From positions 57,095,601 to 57,159,600 of the forward strand of contig CM055097.1 in the NCBI GenBank assembly GCA_029204225.1: a DNA stretch of 64,000 bases, in the 5' to 3' direction. The notes under the pieces are model-generated. The model had not been told where the DNA came from. It ran no database searches and saw only the letters and a program-made list of their open reading frames with translations. The translations under genes and the position numbers were made by a program. This document shows positions 1 through 11,869 of this stretch, piece after piece (the first letter of the stretch is position 1; every line of letters starts with the position of its first letter). This DNA is from Diphasiastrum complanatum (taxonomy: Eukaryota > Streptophyta > Lycopodiopsida > Lycopodiales > Lycopodiaceae).

Positions 1-603
1 GAGCTTGTATACATCAATGAGTACCAAATCAATGGCATTGTACTCAAACAAGCAGCAGTCCAAGAAGAAGAAAAGCTTCAAGGACAAGAAGACAACGACG
101 GAGCAGCCAGTTACATCGCAACAACAACATCAGTAGCACAGTCAACTATCATCCAAGACCAAGCTCTTTTGCAAGTATTGCAAAAGAACCAATAACGACA
201 TAAAGGATTGTTGCATCCTCAAGTATAATGAAGCGAGGAAGAAGATGCAGCACCACCAAGAAGGAAACTCTGACACAGTTAGAAATCCACAACAAGATGA
301 CAAGGCGCTGATGGTACAAGATCAACCTAGTAGAGATGCCCATCATTGGTGTCTTGATCAAGTGCTTCGCAGCACATGACGCCATGTAAAGACTTATTTT
401 CTACACTCACAACATCGAAATCAAAGTACATCTTTTTCTACGACTCAAATTCACTCCAAGTCGAAGGTGACAACATCACTAGGCAGTTAAATGGTGTACT
501 TTATGTACCCAAATTAGCAAAGAACTTATTATCTACTAGCAAGATCATTGATCAAGGCTATAGAGCTTTGTTTACTACTAGTCGATGTACTATTTTTGAT
601 TAG
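1..603 (+). pseudogene. Copia gag C-terminus, zinc knuckle and protease remnant
   Basis: A degenerate CCHC zinc knuckle is read around 163-204 (two Cys, then Asn in place of the His, then Cys). The protease region follows at about 340-420. The sequence reads up to 'CLD', then needs a one-base shift to continue as 'SSASQHMTP', where copia proteases have Asp-Ser-Gly-Ala. The catalytic triad is therefore broken by a frameshift and a Gly-to-Ser change. The GAG-pre-integrase part (376-600) is open and ends at an in-frame TAG at 601-603. An earlier stop lies near 135. This is a remnant that cannot make a working protein. Confidence 0.75.
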
Positions 604-642
604 AACTCAAAAGAAATTGTCTCTGCACAAAGAGAAGAAAAT

Positions 643-1809
643 TTGTATATTTTGAGTCACGATTTTGCACTTTCTATGAGTTGTACATATGCTAATGTCT
701 GGCATCAAAGATTAGGTCATTTAAAAATGCGTTCAATCTTATACATGCATCATAACAAAATGGTCAAGGACATGAATATTAATGCTGTTACTATAGCTAA
801 TCAGATTGTTTGTGAAAATTGTTTACTAGGAAACCAACCTAGAACAAGATTTCCAAGAGGACAAGCCAAAAGGGCAAAGTCCATTTTGTCACTAATACAC
901 AGTGACCTCTGTGGTCCTTTGAGCGTACCTTCTCTAGGTCAAGCTCTGTATTTTATTACTTTCATTGATGCCTATTCCCAATTTACCAAAGTCATGTTCA
1001 TTAAGAACAAGTCAGAAGCATTTAGTTGCTTCAAGGATTTCAAGCAATATACTGAGAATCAAACTGGTCAGAGAATCAAGGCCCTACGGTCTGATTCAAG
1101 AGGAGAGTATCTATCAAATGAAATGAAGGACTACATATCGTCATGTGGCGTGCACCATCAGTTTTCTACTAGCTACACTCCACAATAGAACAATGTGGCT
1201 GAGCGGAAGAACCGTACATTATTAGAAGCTGCACGATCCATGATCGTCAATGCTCATTTGCCACAAACCTTTTGGACAGACGTGATCTCTACAACCAGCT
1301 ATCTGCAAAACTATTCTAGCATGAAGGCAGTTGATTCCAAGACTTCTTTTGAAGCCTACTATGGTTACAAACCAAGTCTAAAACACCTACATGTTTTTGG
1401 ATGTCTCTGCTATGCACAAGTACCATCTGATCTGAGGAAGAAGTTGGACCCAGTAAGTTGTAAATACATCTTTATCGGCTATTCAGCATCACACAAAGCA
1501 TATCGTATATACGATGTTGTTACAAGTCAGATCTTAGTCAGTCACGACGTTGTCTCTCTTGAAGACAAATATCATGACTTCAAGCAGATGCAGCCAATGC
1601 AGGATTCTGTCATAGCAGCTCCACTCTCCATCGATAGGCATCGATTTACGACTGTTCAAACAAAGGAGTTTATCCCAACAGCTCCACTTACCATCGATGG
1701 GCCTAGATCCACAATTGTTCAAACACAAGCTGATATGATCCCAGTCATGCACCGAGGAGAATCGTACACTCAAGCACCTATAGTTCGAAGGTTTGCAAGA
1801 CAACGGTAG
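643..1809 (+). pseudogene. Copia integrase remnant
   Basis: The reading frame carries the integrase N-terminal HHCC module ('WHQRLGHL' followed by 'CENCLLG') and the catalytic core ('HSDLCGP', then 'RSDSRGEY', then 'VAERKNR'), giving the Asp, Asp and Glu of the DDE triad. An in-frame TAG at 1186-1188 replaces the Gln of the usual TPQQN motif and splits the domain. The integrase C-terminal 'FGCLCYAQVP' segment follows. Beyond about 1560 lies the low-conservation linker with two similar stretches ('APLSIDRHR' and 'APLTIDGPR'), a small internal duplication. The frame is cut at 1879 by the nested element. Confidence 0.85.
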
Positions 1810-1878
1810 CTACCTGATCACTTTGTCCCTCAGACTTTCATCAGTCATGACGAACCTGCCTCTATAGCGGAAGCACTA

Positions 1879-3110
1879 TGTAGCGCAGACATCCCAAAGG
1901 GAGCCGGGAACCACGACTTAGCTTCCCAGCCTTCAACTCTTGCCATCCAAACCCAATTGAAATACAAGAAGCCAACTCACCAACAACGATTAGACTTAAC
2001 CAGCTTGAAGTTCTGAAAACTAACATTGAGATCCAACCTGGCGCCATGCCAGATCGGGGGTCCCGATGTGGGTGACTTCCCTCCGAACAAGCCGCCCGAC
2101 ATACATCAAATTTAACCAACTCGAAGCTTCGTTACAAATGAGTAACATCCATTTTAAGCAAGCGGTCCGATGTACATCAGACTTAACCAACTGAAAGCTT
2201 CGTCACGAGCACTGGAAGCCAACCTGGTGCCACGCTAGACTGGACAGCCATAAACATGTAACTTCCACCCCAGCAAGCCATCCAACTTAGCCAACAGGTT
2301 AGAGCCCGTTTTCCAAGAGCTTAACCCATTCACGTTCATGCAAGGAACACTCAAAACCACAAGCTGCGACATATATGGAGACAACCAGTTCATGGACCAA
2401 ATGGTCCCGACAGCATACTGCTGGCGCCACAGACCGAATGGTCCCGACGGCATACCGCTGGCATCCCGAGATACAATCCTCAGCTATGTGCCAACTTAAA
2501 AATTTTTAAGCAACCTTACAATTGTCGCTTTTACTGAACACTGAAACCCAGAAGGTAATCAGAGTCAGTTTGAGGAAAATCCCACTTTATTGATAAATCT
2601 GAGAAGGTTACATTTCAAGTTTGTGACCGACCCTAGTCTCCGGGGCGCTAGCATGCCGAGGCGAGAGCCATGACAACATTCCAGCAAGAGAGGCTAAGAC
2701 TTGGTTGGAGCTCGTCCTGAGTCGCAACCCTCACTCCCCTATAGTATTGGTGGGATTCGGCACCCCTCCTCATACCAAGCACTCTACCCAGGTTGGTAAA
2801 GCACATTTTTCACTCTCTAAGATTTTCTCTTTCTAGAAAGTCATTTCCTCTCTCTAGATTTTATTGATCCCCAGGCTTCCTTTAATCATGCCTAGATCAT
2901 GTGAGGTGATTGCACATCGATATGAGCTCTCTGGACTTCGCTAGAACCGATCAAAGATTTTCAGCCATAAGAACTTGGCGCCGGCTACATTCTGGTCACA
3001 GTGGCGCCGGCGCCGTTGGCGTCGGGAGCATCAAGGGCGCTGCTGGCGCCGGGGACAATGCTGGCGTCAGTGGCACCAGAAGTAAAGCTTATGAAAATAG
3101 CTTTACAACA
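1879..3110 (-). repeat. 3' LTR of the non-autonomous element
   Basis: This is the left copy of the 1.23-kb LTR, 1232 bp long, against 1228 bp for the partner. The two match along their length with scattered substitutions. A cluster of GGCGCC-type words lies at about 2977-3075. Confidence 0.9.
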
Positions 3111-4537
3111 TCCACCCCACCTTTATAAAATCTGATGTCCTCATCAGATGTCAGATTAATGTAAAGGTGTCTCCCAATTAAAATATCTATACATTTAAGC
3201 TACTTGGCACAGTACTCAATTTACTGGCCACTTTTTATTAACATTGAAGCTGGCATGCCACAAGTCGGAGGCTCAGCTCTTTGTAATGAAAAATTACATA
3301 ACTTGAAAATATCTCTTTGTCTGGGAAAAGCGTAGATTTGATATCGCTTTCGTAAAATGCAAGAACCTTATTAACTGGTGACAGAGGTCTTTCTTAAATA
3401 TAGGTCCCATCATCCATAGACTTTTGTAGGTACTTTGTAAGGCAACACTAGCATATTCATTGTCTTGGTTCCAATAGGACAACAGCTAGGGCTCTAGGTG
3501 GGACATAGACTTGCAGGCCTCATTTAATGCCCAAGTACATTTCAAATTTGAAAATTGCTTATGAATTTTAATCAACCCACTTCTGTGTCCCCCTTCACAT
3601 TTAAACTAAGACTACCTCACTTTCATTAGCCTTTCACATACCGAATAATTTATTTTTTTCAGATGGATATTATTTTTCTCAAAAGTGGCCTTCAGGATAC
3701 ATTTTTATTTCGCCATGGATTTAGTCTGTTTGACCTCAAAACCTCAAAAAAGGTGTTTATAAGTCAATTTGCTTTTATTAGTTTGCAAACAGAAATATAT
3801 TCCGGAGGCCAGTTTTTTGTTTTTTTGGCCCGAAATCGTGGTTTTTGGCCGTTTCGCTTCATCAGAAGGCCAAAAATTACGTTTCAGACCAATTTTTTTT
3901 TTTTCTACAAAATCACGCTAAGGCGCAATTTTGGGTTGTTTGACCAAGTAACAAAGACAAGGTCCCCCTTTGGGATGGTCCTGCCAACGGACCTTTGCCT
4001 GGCCGCGCCCACACAAATCGATCACAGAATCAGCCCACATAGGACACCCCTCCAACTATCCGTGCTTTCACCATTAAGCAACACATTGCCTCAGTCACGC
4101 CCCACCACTTTTTGGTCGATAGCCCTTATAGCTAAATGATCGGCAGCTATCCCGCACCGGCAACTAACCACCTGTGCTTTACACCCGAATTCGAGCAGCA
4201 TCTCTGTATCAATGGTAAACCCGTACAGTTCGAATATATCACCCTGCACCCCACAAGGTACAAACTATGCTTTCACCTACCTAGGCAGCACTTTGCCTCA
4301 TCCGTCCTACGTGCAGACAGCACCAGGCCCGAACCGCGAGAACTGACCGTGCTTACACCTCAAGGGCAACACTTTGACTCATCAAGTCCCCCGTTCTGTC
4401 GACCACCCCGACCGTGGACACACCCATGCTTACACTGTGGGCAGCACCTTGCACAACAGTTGTCTTGATGAACCCCAAACTGTGGCCATTTCCGTGAGAT
4501 CCGCATAGCTGACCGGCCAGTCGGCTCTGATACCACA
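3111..4537 (-). other. Non-coding interior of the LTR element
   Basis: No retroviral domain was found on either strand. Open frames at 3663-4139 and 4136-4468 look like chance ORFs. The minus-strand PBS is at 4520-4535 and the PPT at about 3111-3130. Confidence 0.75.
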
Positions 4538-5765
4538 TGTAGCGCAGACATCCCAAAGGGAGCCGGGAACCACGACTTAGCTTCCCAGCCTTTAACTCCT
4601 GCCATCCAAACCCACTTGACATACAAGCAGCCAACTCGCCAACAACGATCAGACTTAACCAACTTGAAGTTCCGAAAACTAACATTGAGATCCAACCTGG
4701 CGCCATGCCAGATCGGGGGTCCCGATGTGGGTGACTTTCCTCCGAGCAAGCCGCTCGACATACATCAAACTTAACCAACTCGAAGCTTCGTTACAAACGA
4801 GTAACATCCATTCCAAGCAAGCGGCCTAATGTACATCAGACTTAACCAAATGAAAGCTTCGTCACGAGTGCTGGAAGCCAACATGGCGCCACGCCAGACT
4901 GGACATCCATAAATAGGTAACTTCCACCCAAGCAAGCCATTCAACTCAGCCGACAGGTTAGAGCCCGTTCCCCAAGAGCTTAACCCATTCACGTTCATGC
5001 AAGGAACACTCAGAACCACAAGCCGCGACAGATATGGAGACAACCAGTTCATGGACTAAATGGTCCCGACAGCATACCGCTGGCGCCACGGACCGAATGG
5101 TCTCGATGACATACCGCTGGCGTCCCGGGATACAACCCTCAGCTATGTGCCAACATAAAAATTTTGAAGCGGCTTTACAACTGGCGCTTTCACCGAACAC
5201 TGAAACCCAGAAGGTAATCAAAGTCAGTTTGAGAAAAATACCATTTTATTGATAAATTTGAGTTACATTTCAAGTGTGTGACCGACCCTAGTCTCCGGGG
5301 TGCTAGCATGCCGAGGCGACAGCCATGACAACATTCCAGCAAGGCAGGCTGAGACTTGGTTGGAGCTCGCCCTGAGTCGCAACCTGCACTCCCCTATAGT
5401 ATTAGTGGGATTCGGCACCCCCCCTCATACCAAGCACTCTACCCAGGCTGGTAAAGCACGTTTTTATCTCTCTAGGATTTTCTCTTTTTACAAAGTCATT
5501 TTCTCTCTCTAGATTTTATTGATCCCCAGGCTTCCTTTAATCATGCCTAGGTTGTGTGAGGTGATTGCACATCAATCTGAGCTCTCTGGACTTCGCTAGA
5601 ACCGATCAAAGATTTTCAGCCATAGGAACTTGGCGCCGACTGGATTCTGGTCACAGTAGCGCCGGCGCCGTTGGCGCCGGGAGCAACAGGGGCACTGCTG
5701 GTGCCGGGGACAATGCTGGCGCCAGTGGCACCGGAAGTAAAGCTTATGAAGATAGCTTTACAACA
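4538..5765 (-). repeat. 5' LTR of the non-autonomous element
   Basis: This is the right copy of the LTR. It is adjacent to the minus-strand PBS, which makes it the 5' LTR. It carries the GGCGCC-rich block at about 5629-5740, whose translation is Gly/Ala/Pro-rich in several frames. I treat that translation as a by-product of base composition. Confidence 0.9.
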
Positions 5766-5770
5766 CACTA

Positions 5771-7255
5771 TCAATGCCCGATGCAAACAAATGGAAGGCT
5801 GCAATGGATGTCGAGTATCATTCGCTAATGAAGAACAAGACCTAGAGTCTTGTCAATCCTCCTACAGGTGTAAAGTCGATTGACTCTAAGTGGATCTTCA
5901 AGCTAAAGCTTAAGCCAGATGGATCAATATCCAAATGGAAAGCTCGACTGGTGGTTAAAGGATTTGAGCAAGTCTGTGGAATAGGCTACATTGAGACCTT
6001 CAGTCCAGTGGTAAAACATCGACCTATTCGCATCTTATTGGCTATAGTTGCTGCAGAGGATCCGGACAATCACCAGATGGACATCCAAACATCGTTCCTT
6101 CATGGATATATACAAGAAGACGTATTCATCTATCAACCAGAAGGTTATGTCCTTCAAGGCAAGGAGCATCTATTATGTAAATTGCATAAGGCATTATATG
6201 GACTGAAGCAAGCTTCGAGGGCCTGGTATGATAGGATAAATCGCTTTTTATTGCAACATGAATTCACTTCTTGTTCCGCAGATTCTGATGTATATCTCAA
6301 ATGAAAAGGGCCAAGCTATGTCATTATAGCACTATACGTTGATGATTCCCTAATTACCAGCAACTCAAATCAGTTATCACAAGAAACTAAATCCTTACTT
6401 TCATCAGAATTTGAGATGACTGTTGATTTAGGCCCAGTCCATTACCTACTTGAAATGGAGATTCACAGAGATCGCGAGAGCAGAAGGATCACTATAAGCC
6501 AAAGGTCCTATTTGATCAATGTACTTCGCAGATACAGCATGGAGGACTACAAGCCCATAGACACACTGATGGATCCAAGATGCAAGTTGTCCAAAGACAT
6601 GTGCCCCAGAACTCAGGCAGATCAGCAAGAAATGTGGAGGTATCCTTATCAACCCGTAGGTTCTATCATGCACTCTATAATCTGCACACGACTTGATCTA
6701 GCATATGTTGTAAGCACACTATCGCAATACATGTCCAATCCAGGTTTACAACATTGGAAAACTCTGCAAAGAATTCTGAGGTACATTCAAGCCTCAAAGC
6801 ATTATGCCTTGAGCTACAATTGTAATACAAAAGTTGCACTCATGTTAGTTACCTATTTTGATTCAGACTGGGCAAGAGACGTGGATACCAGAAAATCCAC
6901 CTCAGGCTACATTTTTTTCCTTGCAGGAGGACCCATCTCATGGAATAGTAGATTGCAGAAATACACTTCGTTGTCCTCTACTGAATCTGAATACGTCGCA
7001 GCTACATTAGTAGTGAAGGAGATATTATGGCTAAGAAGGCTACTACAGAATTTGAAATTCTTTCAAATTGGTCCAACTATACTCCAGTGCGACAACCAGA
7101 GCTGCATAGCTCTATCTTTGAACCGACGAACTCATGTTAGAACCAAACACATAGAGGTTTAGTTTCATTTTCTTAGAGAGAAAGTTTAGAACGTTGCAAT
7201 AAGTTACTGTCAGACAGTATGTTGGCTGAAATTCTGACAAAATCATTGTCAAGAT
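5771..7255 (+). pseudogene. Copia reverse transcriptase and RNase H remnant
   Basis: This is the continuation of the pol interrupted at 1878. It reads 'SKWIFKLKLKPDGSI', 'LYGLKQASRAWYDR', the polymerase box 'LYVDDSLI' (about 6329-6352), then the RNase H parts 'YFDSDWARD', 'SSTESEYVA' and 'LQCDNQSC'. Stops at 5849-5851 (TAG), 6301-6303 (TGA), 7159-7161 (TAG) and further downstream break the frame. The catalytic YVDD is preserved, but the protein as a whole is not. It lies directly upstream of the polypurine tract of the same element. Confidence 0.88.
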
Positions 7256-7321
7256 AAAAACAGTCCACATTAGTAGAATTGTTAAATCTCAGTTTGAATT
7301 CAGATTTGTAGCAGTAAGCTT

Positions 7322-7330
7322 AAGGGGGAG
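7322..7330 (+). other. Polypurine tract of the left copia element
   Basis: The sequence AAGGGGGAG immediately precedes TGTTAG, the start of the 3' LTR. This is the classic second-strand primer position. Confidence 0.75.
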
Positions 7331-7686
7331 TGTTAGTTTAATCTTACTCCTACTCATCCCTTTCGCCCTCCTCCATCTCTCAAAAAAATCACTCTCTCAA
7401 ACAATCTGAAGAAATATACGTAAAGTCAAAACAAACAGAACCGCAAAAGCTCTCGCCTACCGATGAGAACCACTTACGATCACTTACGGGTGAGCTAATG
7501 GCAATAGAACGAGAGTCTCTGTCAAAGACCGTAAGAACAAGCTCATAAAATTCCATTCTCCAAGTAATCCACGTTCCTGTAAATCGCAGTAATCACTATG
7601 CTTCATTGTTTTTCTTACTATTGGTTGAGATGTCGTTCATATTGTAATCGTCTCTTCCATCGTTACTTCCGCTACCCACACCAACA
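7331..7686 (+). repeat. 3' LTR of the left copia element
   Basis: It begins TGTTAG right after the polypurine tract. The end is placed at CCAACA (7686) because TGTT and AACA form a short inverted terminus. The next bases (AAAGC) begin sequence that is shared with 27957 onward and with the reverse of about 61879. The 5' LTR is outside the window, so the end rests on that comparison. Confidence 0.7.
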
Positions 7687-7959
7687 AAAGCTTCAATATG
7701 GGAGGTAATTACAGGTGAGTGGACAATGAGTACTACATGCAGCAGTTACGAGACAAATTGACAGAGAAAAGTTTAGGTGAGTAAATTATGCATGTTAAAC
7801 CAGGGGTAACTTAGTGTAAGTTATGTACGTACTTTTAATGTGTTAGAATCAAGCCTGCATGTACTTATGGAGGATCTGTATTAGATTGCGCTATAAAAAA
7901 TGAAAGACATAGAGAAAGAATTATGCAGTTCAATGTGTGTTTCATTTCTGCATCACTAT
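7687..7959. repeat. Unit A, left part: paralogue of about 61605-61880 (inverted)
   Basis: The sequence from 'AAAGCTTCAATATGGGAGG' to 'TTCTGCATCACTAT' aligns closely with the reverse complement of about 61605-61880, and its first 30 bases with 27957-27985. In unit C the same stretch continues straight into the sequence found at about 16600 here, so this piece and 16600-19182 were once contiguous. No coding frame is evident. Confidence 0.8.
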
Positions 7960-8512
7960 CACAAGAAAAATATGAAATGCTCCTACATAGGAAAATTGTA
8001 AAATTTCCTAGTTATAGACGATTAACACTGTCTCAATTAATTTTGGACTTTCCCAAACTCTATTTTGAGAAATGGACTCAAGAATTTAAAGCACACCAAA
8101 TTAAACATATTTTTGATATAATTAATACTTTGATTAATTTATCTAAATTGGTATCATCTAATAATAAAAACATCGTTCAAATTAACAATACTTTGAGTAT
8201 AATTGCAACAATATGATGACTAGTGTCTGAATATATTCAAACATCTTATGCGATATTTTGAAACTAATTTTGAATCTCACATTCAAATGAAAATATTCAA
8301 ACACAACTCATTTTGAATCTCACATTCAAATGAAAATATTTAAACATCTTATAAGACATTGAACAAACATCCATAACAACTGGTTTTGAAAATGAGTTTG
8401 TCTATTATATTGTGGAAAATGACGATAACAGCCCCTACTTCCTGGGGCATTTACAATCTATTACAAAAGATATGCATTTATGCATTGTCCTAAGTATTAT
8501 CTGAACCTGAAT
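7960..8512. other. AT-rich stretch without a recognisable gene
   Basis: A short open frame at 7923-8216 crosses the insertion junction and is not convincing. A repeated phrase, 'TTTTGAATCTCACATTC', occurs twice (about 8267 and 8311). Confidence 0.6.
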
Positions 8513-11430
8513 CTAATTCCACGTCGTCAAGACCACATCCCTTGACTGCTGTTCTCCGGAAGACTGGCTTTCAGAACTGTAAGATCTTACAACATCGAGA
8601 TAAGACTTAGTCACCCCGATGTTTTTTGGAGTGTTGACGCATATAAGTTTGCGACCCATGACATTTAATAACGGCGCCACACAGTAAGATAACCTGAACA
8701 AGCAAACTGACCATTCAGGAGCAGAGAAAGACTCAACAATGGAGTTGATGCCTTCTCAATGTTTTGCTCTGTTTTAAGCAGTCAGGCTACAAGTCACAAA
8801 TTTTTTAGGCACCTTCCCTTGGTCGCTAAAACACAGACTCAAAAATCAAGTTTACTATGCACACAGGTGCTCAGATTACTTGGTGCATTAGCATTATACA
8901 AGACATATAGAACAGGTTGCAAATTTTGCATTTGCACTCCACCCTGTTGTAGAGGGGTAGCAAGCTTGTAATAACCCTCAAATATCGAGAGTTTTATGTC
9001 ATGCATTGATTTTAAGCTTCCCTTGACTCCCTCTTTAATACTTTGTTCCAAAAATAGTACAATAACACACAATTTGTGTTCTGCCATGAGGGTGGCCAGA
9101 AAGTGTCGCACCAATGTAGTGATGTCGCTTGAACTAATCGACTCGATATTATAAAAAATGTACAGTGTGGGACTCTCCCAAGTAGATAAATAAACGGCCA
9201 TGAAGTTCGATTCATCGACCCCACAACAAATTGCTTCATTTCCTTTGGAGATCTTCACTTTGCAAAAAAATCTCCAAGAAGTGCCAGTGTTGCTCCCTGC
9301 ATGAATTTGTCTCTGACTTATTTTTTATTTTATTTTTTTATAACAAATTGTGTTAAATAGAGTGGTATGGCAGTCTGCAGCTTAAATGATATGCTTCTAC
9401 AGTTGCTTGTAGCCGCTCTAATCCAATCATGGGCAAACTTTTTGTTGATAGACGACGACAGGCGCTTTATTGTCTCTTTGTCATACTACACATCTGCTAG
9501 CAGATCATTCTTTAAAGAAATCAAGAACTTTACAACATGCAGAGTTGTTGTTTCCTTGACAATTGTCGTCACACCATCTTCAATGTATTTTTCTCTATTT
9601 TTTTTTGCCAAAATACAATTGGCCCTCCAAGAGTTTTTTGCATACCTTCATACAAATTGGGTTAGGCAAGTACCGCAACAATCTGAAAAATCTTACAGTG
9701 ATTGGAATGGTCTTTTGACGTTGTGGTGCAAAAGCTGGCTCATCGTATGGAAGAGACCTAGCCACATAACGCTTCATAACTTCCAAGTAGTTATTAAACA
9801 CGTCATCCAAACGCAACAAGATAATGGTATACTCCTCAAAGGTTTGATACAAAGTCTTCAATGGCAACCTTCCCTTCAATGTGCCAACGAGTTGACTACC
9901 GAGAATGCCTGACAATCCTTGATAAAATTGGGCCATTCTTTTGCTCGTCTCTTAATCCAGCTTCACTCCTTTGATGTATCGAGACCTGTCCAACGAGATT
10001 TAGAGCTCCCGTGCACACTCCATTATTTTAGCCAGGTTGCTCCTTTTACATTTGCTCTCAGGTTCATAATTCAACCTGTTGGACTCCAATATGTAGCGGG
10101 GCGTGCTTTTATATCTACAAATATACGCATGCACATATGCAAATAGCCTACGTATAGTTGGCTATGAAGATTACCGGTTCTAACTATATTGCGATCAACG
10201 CTATCTCATTACAGGCACAACAAAAATGCTGGCCATCAATAGGTTCAAAAGTACAATGAGATAAAAACCTACCTTTGCATAGCCCATCCAATCTGGAACC
10301 TTCATTGGAGTCCGTCTCTTTTGGATACAACTCTAAATACAATTGCGCTGCTTCCAGCATATCCACATGTTTGAATTCACGATACATCTTTAAAAATTTC
10401 TCTGGACTTTCGAACAAAACCTCAGGTCCATCTCCACTCTTAAAAGAAATCGGCCACATCGTGACATTGATGGAAGTAGGTCATGCAAACTGATTGATAC
10501 AACTGCTCAGCAAAAGAAAAATCAAGGGCACGTTGGTTTGTAAAAAGCGAGGCTTGACAAATATTCTTTGACTCAATTCGATACATATGCTTGCCCCAAA
10601 CGTAACCAACATCATCAAAGGAATATGCATCAAGATTGACATTTGTTTCCTCCTCAGACTCACCCAATGCATCATCATTATCGGAGGATGATACAATGTC
10701 ATAGAGGCCTCCAGATATTGTTCCAATCATATCAACCCTTGGCTCCAGTGGACATTTTCCAGCCTGTCCAATCGGCCTGGCTGTCTTTTGACCAGCAAAA
10801 ATTTTGCCTTTTGGGTGGCCTCGTTTCGATGTAACTTTTCTACCTCCAGATAGAATTGGAGCTGAGGATGGTGTCTGTTCTGTCTCAGAGAATAATACCA
10901 CTTATGTTCCTCTCAGCTCACTAACTATGGCCGTGGCAATTTCAACTGTCTCCATCATTGTTTCTTCACGTTCTCGCATCATTTCATGCAAGTTTTGAAG
11001 AGCAATCATCCCATCGAGTAAATTTCCATGATATCTACGCAATGCACCAGTTGAGTCATGAATTTCGGGTGCCTCCGTATAATGCACTATATCCGAGCAA
11101 TACAGAACAAAATGGCGTTCTTCTCCATTAGAACCCCGAGTCATGAATTCAACCCTTTCAATCAGCATGGCTTCAGACATTATAATTGCCCGCATCACAC
11201 CTATAGTTCCAACATCTTCCATCGAAAATCCAGGCTCATCAACCAATACTTTGGAGACAATGACAAAGACTTTCATGTACTGGCCACTGGAACTAGGCTT
11301 CTAAACAATTTTACATGCCTTTGTAAAGAAAATTGGATTCGTATCACCAACGAGCATGAGGACAGTCTCTTCTGCTGCGTAGAAAGCCGGACTAGCAGTA
11401 CATTCTTACTAAAGATAAGCATAAATCTGC
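8460..11430 (-). pseudogene. Unrecognised multi-exon gene remnant
   Basis: Several minus-strand coding-looking segments run in the same direction. The frame 11276 to 10440 is open apart from one TAA at 10902-10904. A one-base slip near 10450 continues it as 'FKSGDGPEVLFESPEKF' down to a perfect plant splice-donor-like site (AAAG|GTAGGT) at about 10272. Further segments lie at 9936-9595 ('RLDDVFNNYLEVMKRYVARS'), 9258-8839 and 8701-8513. The composition is protein-like (acidic Ser/Asp/Glu-rich patch, charged helices), not like LTR pol. I do not recognise the family. It could be a gene carried by the insertion or a transposon-specific protein. Stops and the slip suggest it is decayed. Confidence 0.4.
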
Positions 11431-11476
11431 ATCGTAACTTATTCATGGATCAGATCGTGCATTGCAGTTTGTTAGA

Positions 11477-11790
11477 TGATAAGGATCTTTCTATATAGAT
11501 TACAATTCACAATGGAGCACTACGGCCATAGTCAGTAGTGGTTAGTCAAAAGCGGTTTCTTGTCATGTGAAGCGAAAGCCCTAGAATAGAAAGTTCTTGG
11601 CACGTAACTAAGTAGCGTATATGTATGAGTTCTGTTTTTGTAATACATGCATGATTTTTGTGAATGCTCTATGCTTTTCTGTCTTCTGTGGATTGATTCT
11701 CTTGAGTACTGTGAATTATCTTGATCTTGCTTTATCATTTGCAAACACACTTGTCAATTGATTTGTTGCAACAGCGAGGATAATCCATCA
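11477..11790 (+). repeat. 5' LTR of the rearranged copia element
   Basis: It is 314 bp long, TG...CA, and the same length as the right copy, with roughly 14 differences counted by eye. Confidence 0.9.
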
Positions 11791-11869
11791 AAGATTATGG
11801 GCCCACTTGCTCGGTAGATTAAGGATCTGTGGGATGCGTGAGTTTGGAATTATCAGAAGGACGATTGAT

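Larger units (their letters stand above)
1879..5765 (-). mobile_element. Non-autonomous LTR retrotransposon with 1.23-kb LTRs and a 1.4-kb non-coding interior
   Basis: Two direct repeats (1879-3110 and 4538-5765) begin with TG and end with CA. They are flanked by a perfect 5-bp target duplication CACTA (1874-1878, 5766-5770). Orientation is minus. A tRNA-iMet primer-binding site reads TGGTATCAGAGCCGAC on the minus strand at 4535-4520, two bases inside the right LTR. A purine-rich tract (3111-3130 read in reverse) abuts the left LTR. The 1427-bp interior (3111-4537) has no recognisable gag or pol, so the element must have moved using enzymes from another element. The architecture fits a LARD-like or large-LTR TRIM-like element. 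No autonomous partner is visible here. Confidence 0.9.
1..7686 (+). mobile_element. Old Ty1/copia LTR retrotransposon, left-truncated by the window and split by a nested element
   Basis: Copia order is visible on the plus strand: zinc knuckle, protease, integrase, then reverse transcriptase and RNase H, then a polypurine tract and one LTR (7331-7686). The 5' LTR and start of gag lie left of position 1. The element is interrupted at 1879-5765 by another LTR element with 5-bp target duplications (CACTA at 1874-1878 and 5766-5770). Several in-frame stops and a frameshift in the protease show it is dead. Its right end abuts the host segment called unit A here (from 7687), so it inserted into that host segment. 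Confidence 0.9.

Noticed and set aside
5565-5883. Gly/Ala/Pro-rich, collagen-like open frames in the LTRs of the non-autonomous element
   Set aside because: They arise from the GGCGCC-rich block in several frames at once, lie inside an LTR, and are not preserved in the sister LTR.
7950-7970. CACTATCACAAGAAAA at the left edge of the unit A insertion as a CACTA transposon terminus
   Set aside because: The CACTAT bases are also present in the uninterrupted unit C sequence, and no matching inverted end or 3-bp duplication is found near 16600.
7923-8216. 97-codon open frame crossing the left edge of the unit A insertion
   Set aside because: It bridges two unrelated sequences, is AT-rich and has no motif.
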